Shown one piece after another: positions 46,729 to 56,578 of a stretch of 64,000 bases of DNA. This DNA comes from Sphaerosporella brunnea (lineage: Eukaryota > Ascomycota > Pezizomycetes > Pezizales > Pyronemataceae), in NCBI GenBank assembly GCA_008704415.1, contig VXIS01000236.1, positions 1 to 64,000 on the forward strand. The letters run 5' to 3'. Made by a program: the position numbers and the translations under genes. Each line of letters begins with the position of its first letter. Position 1 is the first letter of the stretch. The notes under the pieces were generated by a model, which worked only from the letters and a program-made list of their open reading frames with translations, was not told the origin of the DNA and made no database searches.

Positions 46729-47470
46729 TTCTTGGATGAGATTCTTGGTCGATGTGCTGAAAGGGGGGGATTGTACAGCTGTTTGGTCGCATGATGGCAG
46801 CTGGTTGTTTGGTTGACGCAGGTGCGTCCGAAGCTTTCCAAGCCTTTGGGTCAACCGTCAACGTAAGCAAGAGCACCCTGACCCGGGACGCAGCGGATGA
46901 ACCACTCGTTGGTGGTAATCTCGTTGCTCGCCATCAAGCCCTCCACACAGCCTGCGCTCCACTTCGTGTGGTTCTGCTGGCATCGAACTAAACATCCTCA
47001 TCGCAAACCGGTGACGAAAAGGGACCGCATCGACGCCCTTTCCCCCGTGCAAACAGTTGTTCGCCGAAACGGCAAACAACCCACGGACCAAATCTTTATC
47101 CGACGCTTGTCCTTCGCAGCCTCAGTATCGGCTGAGTGTCGTTCGAAGGAGGGCAAAGGCTACATACGCGCCGGATCCACTGAGACTGAAGAGGAGCTCG
47201 AAGAAAGGGCGAGGACAAAGGGGATCGGACAGGCGTGGATGACAGGAGAAATCAGGTGTGACGAGGTCAGCGTCGGGTCGAGTGAGAAGCGAAAGCCACC
47301 CAGAACGGTCGCGGGGATAGAGCGCTGGAGCAAGCAATAGCGAATAGCGGGCCGGAGGTAGCGAAGAAGAGGATGGTGAATTGTGTAGGTTGTGCGTGGT
47401 TAAGTGTGTAGAAAAGGTGGCGAGAAAGAAGGCAAGAATAACAGCAAGGGACTGCGCGTAGTGAGAGGTG

Positions 47471-47480
47471 CCCTTTTATA
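47471..47480 (-). promoter_or_regulatory. TATA box of the module-bearing transcription unit
   Basis: TATAAAAGGG on minus, followed downstream (about 47460-47340) by a CT-rich stretch typical of fungal transcript starts. It points toward the six hairpin modules. Confidence 0.55.
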
Positions 47481-48240
47481 GTTCTGGTTTCTGGGTGGAT
47501 TCACTGTATCTGACTCGGACCCATGGCCTTGTGCTCACAGGGCTGGAAGACTCCTCAGAGTGCCCACGACGAGACACAGCAACTCATTTGGGTGTGCGCT
47601 GTATAATCGTTGATACTTGGACGGGATATACGAATTTTGACCTGTCTGCAGACTCGCGATTCTCCTTTTTTCCAGCGCAATTGCCATTGTGTGGAAGTAG
47701 TGACCTGAGAGTCGCTCCCGCTTCCAACTCTGATATAACACCGGCCACAGCCTCAGGGCAACCCTCCGAAAACCTCGCTTGCCGGGTTTCTGTCGGTATA
47801 ACCCGTGGTGTTGTCTAGGTCACCGACGCGCGCAGTCGTATGATTACCAACCACAACGACGAGGAATCTTCAGCTCCGAGCAGCGTCGGTGGGATGAAAG
47901 ATGTTCCCAGAAAAGACGCCCTGTGCTGACATATGTCCCCGCGACAACACGGTAACGATGCGCGGTACGATATTATAGCTCCAGCCGCACGTCATGAGTG
48001 AGCGGTGTGCAACTCATTGACGGTCCCGGCGAGCAGGGCGGCGGTGGAGGACCTCTTGTTGGGAAACAAGCTTGCGGTCCCGTTGAAACGTCAGGAAACA
48101 GCCGTCCTTCGTATGCGGCGTTGTTGCATGATTGTTTCAGTCATTGGCCTGCCCCCGCCCCCTTCCGCTTCTGCAGAGTCATACAGGTCGCTTGTTCCCG
48201 TCACGCAACCCAATACTACCCACCTACCCATAACTACCAA
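47481..48240. other. No recognisable gene
   Basis: Probable promoter-proximal sequence of the minus transcription unit, then unassigned sequence up to the hAT remnant. Confidence 0.35.
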
Positions 48241-48252
48241 CTTCGTGCAGCT

Positions 48253-48811
48253 ATGGCAGACAAATCGTCGGATGCACTGCCCCTGGATGAGCGTGCTGCC
48301 TATTTTAAAAAGCTATCACGGAACTGGGGTATACTCACTGGATGCTTGCTAATATCCCTCTATACCACAAGTATCCTGGCTGCGAGTCTTTTCTCCCAAC
48401 CTGGAGATCTTATCACCAAAAAGCGAAACAGGCTCTTAGAAGCCTCAAGTAGCGCTTGCTTGTTGCCTAAAAGCCGGTTGGGGCAGGATGATGTGGAGCA
48501 GTGGGAACGTGAAAGGTTAAGCAAGGAGGATGCAGGAGAGATCGACAGTGGCAATGAGGTTCCGGTTCCCGATACCCATCAGGAATTACTAGTAGATAGT
48601 GACAATGATTCGGATGCCGAGGAATTGTAGTCAGTTTATATTCCTGGATATGTTGAATACTATTACAATTCTGTGGTAAAGCAGAACAGCTCGAGCTGGC
48701 TCGAGCTGACGCCCAAGGCTCGGACGCGAGCCCGAGCCTCCACCTCCACGAGCCGAGCCAGCTCGAGCTGGCCTTGGAGGATTGATTCGAGCCGGCTCGT
48801 GTCCATCACTA
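48253..48811 (+). mobile_element. hAT remnant with transposase C-terminus and right end
   Basis: The plus frame (48253-48630) contains SLFSQPGDLITKKRNRL and a DDVEQWERE tail ending in an acidic stretch, i.e. the hAT dimerisation domain. The sequence just before it lacks the YP..AR block, so part has been deleted. Downstream are subterminal GAGCTGGCTCGAG-type repeats and the right inverted repeat GGCTCGTGTCCATCACTA ending at 48811. Its counterpart, the left end of the same family, is at 61731. I find no left end for this copy. Confidence 0.7.
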
Positions 48812-48886
48812 GCTCAACCGCCACCGAAGCTCAACAGCCACCGAAGCTCAACAGCCACCGAAGCTCAACAGCCACCGAAGCTCAAC
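48812..48886. repeat. 17-bp tandem repeat, about four copies
   Basis: CAGCCACCGAAGCTCAA is repeated head to tail, starting directly at the right end of the hAT remnant. Confidence 0.88.
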
Positions 48887-50425
48887 TTTCAGCCCACAGC
48901 CAGAATTCTGCGGGTTCCTCAACCGAACCTTGGGCGTTCTTTGAAAAAAGGAAGCGCAGACATTCACCGCACGGCTTACTCAGTCCTATCTTCAGTGCCG
49001 AGCGATCTCTCCACTCCTCCTGTTGACAGCAACCCCACGGAGCCTGTGCACATTATGGCCTGACCGATCTGCGCACTGCGTATATTGGTGCCGTAGAACT
49101 CGACCCAACCATGAAACGCACCTGAGTGCAAGGATAAGCCAGCATGGATTGAGCAAGGTCGGGAAATGGTGGAGGAGATTTGGCGAACCTGAAATCGTGA
49201 TCAAAGCGGGGAAATGGTCGCCAGCGCTGATGGAGTAGCGGAGGATAACAGCTGAACACTCCCCTCGCTGGAAGCAGGAGCGCTGCGAACTCCATGCAGC
49301 TGACAATATGAACCGTGACATCATGGAGGTCTTTCCGCAGAAACCACCCCTAGGCGAACATGTGGTTCCCGAGGTGATCCGATATGGGGCTTCGAAGCGC
49401 ACCGAACCTTGCTGGAAAGATATGTCAAAGATGACACTGGGGAATCTAAGTCGCGCGTGCTCCAGCTCGCGACTTGAGGTTTATGCTCGAGCTGGCTTGG
49501 CTTGTACGCAACACTAGCGGTGGCTTTTGCATCTCTTTTGAAGCTCGGAACGGCGATGGCCTTCCAGTTGTCTGTAGCAGGGTGGTGTTCGTTTCAGGGA
49601 AGAACGAGGAGGGGGCGACTACTCTCAGGGTTAGAGTGTCCAGATTTTGCTGTTTGACAGGTCCATCTTCATGGAACCAGAATATGCCTGACAGCACCTT
49701 ATATAGTCTGTTAATCAGACTCAAATTCCCTACTATGACATCTACCAGGGCGAATGGCAGCCTGTTCACACTCCCGTGGTTTGCCGACACGAAATGTTAA
49801 GTGGTGCAGTCAAAATTTACACTTGGAGCGGCCAGGGGATGTCACTTGAGCTCGATTCACTGGGACACATTCTAGATCCCTCGGTGGCAGACGCGACGTT
49901 TGCGTTAGAGTTTTCTCGGATTCCTCCACAAGCGGATATGCGGCAGCACCGAATATAACGAGCCCATGTGAGATGTCCTTGCGAGTGTCAACGACGTCCA
50001 TTCACTCCTTCCATAGTCTTGGGCGTTGTGGCTCCATTGCTGTAAGATCATTTGGGACCCGGTAATATCGCCTGCGTTTCTGGCCTGTTGATGTCGAAAC
50101 AATATCAATCTAGCCAACAAACACGAAGCTCCACAATCTGCCACCACCGACAAACCCTCGGGTTACAATATCCCACCGGTGAGAGACCCCGGCAGTCACA
50201 CCCGCGGCCGGGTAGACTGGACTTGGAAAGCACGACAGACATCCTGCTGATGCAAAGATCGACGCTTTTTGTTTGCCTACTGGAATGAGAATTTGGACCT
50301 TTATAGGTCTCATCTTGTGCAGCAAGGTGCGACTTGTATAAGTGGCAGCAGCATATATGCCGCAGTCACAGCACAAACGAAACGCAGAAACAAAGACAGA
50401 CACAGAATAGAAACAAAACTTCGAG
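48887..50425. other. No supportable gene; possible hAT end near 49516
   Basis: At 49455-49516 the sequence GAGCTGGCTTGG.. ends in GCAACACTA. In reverse it reads TAGTGTTGCG.., like a hAT inverted repeat. No partner or duplication was found. TATA-like GTATAAGT (50336-50343) may serve the F-box-like gene. Confidence 0.35.
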
Positions 50426-51514
50426 ATGAAGACTAGTACATTCAATCTAGAGGTGGACAGTATTCCGACGACCGCCGCCGAGGCTGCTCCAGCACCACTG
50501 GAACCGCTACGTTCACCAACGCCGTTACCAGTATCCACCACCACTGCTCCGGTGGGTCTATCTTCGCCCGCCCTATCAGGGGGACTGCTAGATCGGCTCC
50601 CAGTTGAACTTCACCTCGAGCTTCTGGAGAGCATGTTTTGCCGCACAACGCGTTTTGAGCACAGTTTGGGGCCAAGGTTTGGATACTGGCAGGGCCGTTA
50701 TATCACATGGCTTACAGAATATGATCCTTCATCAGACCTGGAAGATGACCTTGAGGAACTAGGCAGACAACAAATCGCCTATGCGCAACTGGATCAACAA
50801 ACCCGACGCGAGTGGGTTTCGAGGAATATGCCGCGCGACATCCGCAATTACCTGCTTGCCAGCCCCGACGCCTGGCGCGCGTGGAAACATCACGGACAAA
50901 GTATCATTCGCAATGCGATGCGCGAGATCGCCCTGCAGGAACACCTGGGCCCACCGACGGCGCTGTCCAATAGGCTCGAGGAGTGGCCGATAGACGCCCT
51001 TCTTGAGAAAGGGAGGTCCCAAAGGGACAGCGAGCTCCCGCTTGAGTGGCTGAGCTGGTTGACGCCGGCTGGGTCGGACCTGCTGTTCCTGCAAAACTTG
51101 CAGTATAACATGGAAATAGAGCGTGCTGCACAGGCCGGAAGAACCATCATCCGTGAGGGCATGTGTACAGACCATTGCGTGAACCGGCTTGCACCTCACA
51201 CACGCGCCCGGGTAATCGAGTACAGCATCGTGGAGGAGATGAACAGGGTCTATTGTTTGAGCCTGGACCTTGATGAGGACGAACGCATTCTGTGGGACTA
51301 CGACTGTTGGGATAGTGATCCACTCAAGGGACAGTGGTTTGATCTTTGCGCGGAGATGTGTAGGCCTGTGCTAGATGATGCGCAGTGTGCGGTCGAGCGT
51401 AACGCCCGGCTACCGCGCAAAGGATCTATAGAGATGTTTCCGTTGGCGTGGCTGGAGATCTTCATCATTGCAACGGAGAGGCTGCGAGAGCGGGAGAATG
51501 GGCATTCGGTCTAG
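50426..51514 (+). CDS. F-box-like protein
   Basis: Single-exon 362-aa frame from ATG 50426 (context AACTTCGAGATG), preceded by TATA-like sites. After a Pro/Thr/Ser-rich N-terminus, residues 53-75 (LLDRLPVELHLELLESM) fit the start of a fungal F-box, the helix that binds Skp1 in SCF ubiquitin ligases. The rest is helical with no leucine-rich or WD repeats visible. Large families of such single-exon F-box-like proteins are common in fungi. The F-box call rests on one short block, so the protein itself is secure but its role is inferred. Confidence 0.65.
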   Translation: MKTSTFNLEVDSIPTTAAEAAPAPLEPLRSPTPLPVSTTTAPVGLSSPALSGGLLDRLPVELHLELLESMFCRTTRFEHSLGPRFGYWQGRYITWLTEYDPSSDLEDDLEELGRQQIAYAQLDQQTRREWVSRNMPRDIRNYLLASPDAWRAWKHHGQSIIRNAMREIALQEHLGPPTALSNRLEEWPIDALLEKGRSQRDSELPLEWLSWLTPAGSDLLFLQNLQYNMEIERAAQAGRTIIREGMCTDHCVNRLAPHTRARVIEYSIVEEMNRVYCLSLDLDEDERILWDYDCWDSDPLKGQWFDLCAEMCRPVLDDAQCAVERNARLPRKGSIEMFPLAWLEIFIIATERLRERENGHSV

Positions 51515-53339
51515 GCAGAGATAGCAGTCCTCAGTGTCACCGTGAATTGGCAATAAAAACAGCCTGTTTGATTCTGAGCCGATTCACACAACAGGCGCCG
51601 CACAGACTACGAGCTCGTCCTAGGTGGTCGGCCATGGGGGTTTCTATTTGACGTATACGTATCCACTGGGATAGATATCCTCTCGCAGCTGGTTTCTCGT
51701 GGTGTTCCGCACAGTGCGGTCCGATCAGTCCTGAGTGCGGACCGGACCTGGACCCCATCATGCAGTCCAGTGCGAGAGATTACGCGGGACCAACAGTCTT
51801 TTGGGGGGTATGGACTGGACCTACGAGCCGTGGTCAGGGCTACACTTGTCAATTGTTCACAACATATTGAACGCCGAGGCACCGCTGCGATCACCAACAG
51901 CCCCTTCCGCATAAGGACGGCTTCCACGAAGAAGATTTTATCGACAATTGACCTCTCGTGTATCTCAATGACCACCGCGGTACCCCATCCCCTGCACCGT
52001 TCTGTCCCTATACCGAGCCGGCTGGTTCGCCGTCACTGGCAGCGGGGTAACACCGCGCACCTGTGCCGTGGCAACGCCACTGTCGTCTGACCAGCCATCG
52101 CAGGGACACAGAAGGTAGGGCTATCTTCAGCGCGGACTCGGAGTTCAGTTGATCCCCACAGTATGCCAAACAGACTCGGGGCTGCTCCAACACGCGGCGC
52201 TGCGACAGCAGGACGGTGATCAGCGGAGAATTGACAGCAGCGCCATATACAGACACGGGCGCCGTCGCCGCAGACCGGAGTAGCACGCACCTAAGACCAA
52301 TTAGCATCTGAACGTGGGAAACTCGGCCGCTGTTCTTCACCGGAAAATTGATACCCAAAAGCGCTGTCACCCAACGTTTACTCATTTAGAGGGCGCCCGA
52401 ACGTGACGGTGCTAGTAATCCTAACATCACATCCTACTGTACATCGCGAGTAGCCACATACGCCACGACTACTGGTTATGGCAAGTGCTGATGGCGAGCA
52501 CGTACGCTGTCACATATTGAACAGTTCTGAGTCCCACCCAATGCGTTTCGCCTGCGACAGGGTTTGTAGGGCTCACGTTTAACTCTGCAGCTCCTTGACG
52601 CGGGGCGTTTTCCCTCCTACAAACCGGATGGAACATCGCAGTCGGTATTCGACATAGCCAGGCGACAACGCCAGGGTGCTCGGGCGGGCTGCGAAAGTGC
52701 CACAGCCGCAGTGATAAACAGTCAGCCGCGTACTTTGCGGGCATCAAGGACCTGGCAAACGTGGGGCTCTTATAGCGCATGCCGGGTCCACGTCTAAGCA
52801 GCAGGACGCTGCAGGCCATGATCGGGATATTCAGCAAACGGTTTTTAGGGATCACTGTGTGCATGGATTGTGTGTGCTCATGTGGCTTTCTATCGAGTGG
52901 AAAACATACATTCTCGCAGCCTTCTGTATTACTCAAATTCTAGGGTTCAGGATCTACTCCCCGATAGTACGGATACGGATAGAAATTGTGTCATGGAGCG
53001 GTACCACATGCAGCGTGTGAGGTGTCTGTCCCATCACGGCTGATCCCCATTCGGATACAGTGGAGTTTTGGCTTGTAAAAATCATCAAATATCAAGCCTA
53101 TGCTTGGAATCCTTGCACAGTGAAGGGACAATAGCTTTCACAAGCGCTACACCCTCTTGCAAATGAAAGAGACGGAAGGTGCACACAGTGCAGCGAATCT
53201 TGAAGAAACTTTCTGGCAAATTAGAATTGCAACCCAGTGCCAAGCTAGGCTATTTCATGCTCCATAACACCTCCTGAAAGACCACCGCATTTACGTCCCT
53301 GGAGCACCGCTCGGAAAACCCTAGCGATTCAATGTCTTT
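51515..53339. other. No recognisable gene
   Basis: Short overlapping frames only; no transposon or host domain seen. Confidence 0.4.
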
Positions 53340-54235
53340 TTTCTCAACAGCGAAACGAATAATTTCTTGCCTCGATCATAGTTTAAATTTGATCGCACGG
53401 CGTATCTTCTATGGCACTGGAGTTAATATTCAGATGGCAGGGAACTCCCAAACAGATGCTCGCTATTCGGAAGGAAAGGGAACGCATCACACAGTCGTGG
53501 AAACCGGGCCCATTGGGAAAGGTGCGCAACATAGTTGCCTACTTTTGAGGTTCGCCTCATACCATCCTGGCAGGCCCTGAGATACACCCTACCAACGCAG
53601 CAGAATTGCTTCTGGTTGCAGATAATCATCCGGGATGGAAGTCAACGTTTGTCATGATTGAGCGTGGTGTTAAACCTCAAAACAACGTACACGTTTTCGT
53701 TACTGCCAGTTCACATTTGCAGGATCATGCGTTGGACGGTGCAGGCTGGACTGTTTTGGAAGAATCGATCCAACGACTGCTGAAATCTAAGGAAGTCACA
53801 AAGGATTTGCAACGCCGCGCAACAGTGTAAAGACAATGATCCAGAAGAGGAGCGAAACCTCGGAAGTTGGGAGGGCGGGATCGGCGCCGTACAAGCAATG
53901 ATTATGAATGTAGCCCGTACTCCACAGCCTGCATTTGACGCAGAAAGACTTTCTCTGACACAAAAGGCAATGAACGTCCAGGGTCCAGGATGCGGTGGAT
54001 GACACGCAAAAACATCTATTGGTGCTGCGCAAGTTGTGGATGAAGCATCTACATTTGATGAATCTCAACCATGGCTCACAGGCGGAGGTGGGGCGTGTGT
54101 TCTCCAGTGCTAAGCAGACTATCACTGACGGTCGTGCTCGCCTTCAGGTTGACAGCATTGAGGCGTGCGATTCTTTGAATCATGGGAAGGCAGTCAGTAT
54201 AATCAAAAATTGGACAACCTCGACCAAGCGCTTAA
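53340..54235 (+). pseudogene. hAT transposase pseudogene
   Basis: Pieces of a hAT transposase in order: LDHSLNLIARRI (the C-x-x-H-x-LNL block with Cys at 'SCLDH'), a GPIGK / NIVAYF segment split by a frame change and a stop near 53520-53560, NHPGWKSTFVMIERG (the TRW-x-S-x-x-M-x-R region), LDGAGWTVLEE, and after a gap VGRVFSSAKQTITDGRARL (dimerisation block). Several stops and frame changes make it inactive. No inverted repeats identified. A GC-rich stretch with inverted arms follows at 54256-54310. Confidence 0.65.
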
Positions 54236-56578
54236 AACCAGGTGTTTTTTTTGTGCAGAGCAGGCACGGGACGCCCGCCTGTGTGGCAGGCGGCCCGCCC
54301 GCCCGCCCGCAGCATTTCTTCAGCTCCAACAGCCCGGCTGTCTTCCTTGGCAGCCGAAACAGCCCAAACACGTCGCGGCGGGCGGGCTGGCTATTGGAAA
54401 CACTGACGAACTCTCCAAAGCACAGACTCAGCACATGTGGAAGGTATCTTTGCTGATCATCCCTCGGCATGCGATTCGGAAATCCGCCCTGAGAGGCATC
54501 GTACCATATCGACTGTGAAGCCGAGTCGAAGTGGCCGTAACAACTCCGCCGCTAGAACTGGCTATCTTCGGCACCCGGCGAGGATCGCTTGCCCCAGTTG
54601 GTGGTTGAGAGCGGAGAGGCAGGTATTTGTACACACATGACCACACGCAGCGGGAAGCATTTTCTTGGCCGCCCATGTGGAATAAAACCCGACGGGTTTA
54701 TATCAGCAGTGATAAGGGTTTCCATCGATGCGTCATGTGACAGGCTTTATTTCAACGCACTGAGGCCAGGATTCCCCATCTGCTTTTGCTGGCCGTCGAC
54801 AGTGCAATCGTATCACAGGCTGCTGGATAACATCCGGTTGTGGCCCGCCCGGTCTGACAGACGCAGGTTGCCAAACACGATGCGTTGTTGGTGATGATTA
54901 CGAACTTCAACAAACCCCAGGAGGTTGCCTGCACTACCGCATGACGAGAGAGGGACGCAATTTCCATTGCTGCACCTTTCAAGATCTGTTTTTCCGCTTA
55001 TACGGGCTGCCGTTTGTTTTGAAAAGCGTATTTGTCCTGTACATGCACACAATCCAAAGGCGGCATGTCGAAACCAATCCATGACTAAATACATGCAGCC
55101 GCGACGCTACCGCCCACCATCGATGATAGTACTACCTGTAGCTGGCCGCGACGAGTAGCTGTTCCTCGAACGGTAAAGATGCTGATTGCGGCGCCACTAT
55201 CACTGCGCTTGCTGGTTTCGAGCCCGTAGAGAAATTGGCAGAATCTCTTCCTGCTGCACGCACCTCTTCCCGGTGTCTGTCTCCAGTATTCAGCCCAACG
55301 CTGATAAGCGTTCTGAAGCTGTGGCCACCGACCGCGTGCTCATTTGGTCGATGCACGGTCGAAATCTCTTCCTCCATTACCCGCGACTCCAATCTTTACC
55401 GGAACGCTCTTTTGCCTCTCATTAGTCGCAAAACACGCTGAGTCCGTTATGTCTCACGATGTTCTCGTTGAGGTTGAAGGTCTCGGGTTGCGAGCGAAAT
55501 CATTGCTGCTGCCAACTGGTATCACCTGGTGGGTTGGCGTGGCTAACCCTGTTCTGACAGTTACGCCTGGTGGGGTGCAACAGTGATTCAGCGTCCAATG
55601 TCTACCAGACCGGCCGTGAACAAAATCCGCCCCTGCGCGCCACAACATTTACCAGGCCTGCTTTTCGCGTCGGCGTGATCGTCTTTTGTTGAGGATTGGC
55701 CGTTTGACCGCTGTAAGATATAAAAGGGACGTTGACTCTGCTTCGACCTCCTTCCTTCAGACAACACAAAATCAATCCGCAGCCTCCTCACACACGTTGT
55801 TAATCGACCCATCATATCAAAAACCCGTTTCGATCAGGTCGTGAGCCCGTTGCGCTCCTACCGTGACCTGACAGACGCCGGTTTCAACGGACCACCGGCG
55901 GACCCAAAACGTCGACGAGTCCAGCCACCAACTCTGCGCGGGTGCGATGAAACGCACGCTCTTGCCATAAGACGTGAGGGCGATAACAAGTGGCGGCGAG
56001 CTGGTCGGGTGTGCACATACTTTTTAACTATCCTTCCAAGCACGCTTCACAGTTCGATCACTCTTCTTAATGGCCGATGCCGCAGCAAGCTCATCTCCAT
56101 TGAAACTGGGACTACCTGGAAGGCTCTTCCCGATAACGAGGAAGCTACACATCCACAATGATGGGGTATCTTGCAAAATTGGGAGCTGTGGGAACGCCCA
56201 TTGCCAAGGTATTGTTCATGATGCGGCCGTGCAGGTGGCAGCCAAATTCGCCGTGCTAGAGACATCGTGCCCAACAACACTTTCCTATCGCATGTTTTGA
56301 GCAATTTGCAGGGAAACATTCTCTGAGTGCAGTGGAACACCGCCATAGCTACTTCTCGCTGTGTTCCCGTCTATTTGGTGGGTGGTTGTGTTTCAGGGCT
56401 TCGGCGCTTTTCACAAAGTTAGTATACCACCGCCCCGCCCACGTGTGATAGTTCGCAACGCGCCAGGATCACTTTTTCATCACGGCGATGGGTCACTGGA
56501 TAGGCCCGCAGCAGTCCAATTCACAGCCAAGACAAAACCAACTCAGTTGTACGTTACCCAGTAAGTGCCAGAGGAAGC
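54236..56578. other. No recognisable gene
   Basis: Begins with a GC-rich palindromic stretch (CGCCTG..CAGGCG, then repeated GCCC) at 54270-54310. The rest has short frames only. The last bases hold the 3' side of the kinase gene. Confidence 0.4.

Larger units (their letters stand above)
45258..47089 (-). repeat. Six copies of a two-hairpin module
   Basis: Copies at 45258-45318, 45635-45696, 45979-46040, 46214-46266, 46487-46548 and 47017-47089. On plus, each has hairpin 1 (AACAGGG, ~12-nt loop, CCCTGTT) directly followed by hairpin 2 (CCGTG..GTTCC AGAA GGAAC..CACGG). Copy 5 is perfect; copies 1-4 carry some mismatches and copy 4 lacks the outer CACGG. Copy 6 has different bases that still pair (AAAGGG/CCCTTT, and GTTGTT..AACAAC enclosing GCCG..CGGC). 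Sequences between copies are partly duplicated too (46350-46480 resembles 45860-45980). All copies lie downstream of a TATA box on minus. Confidence 0.75.
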
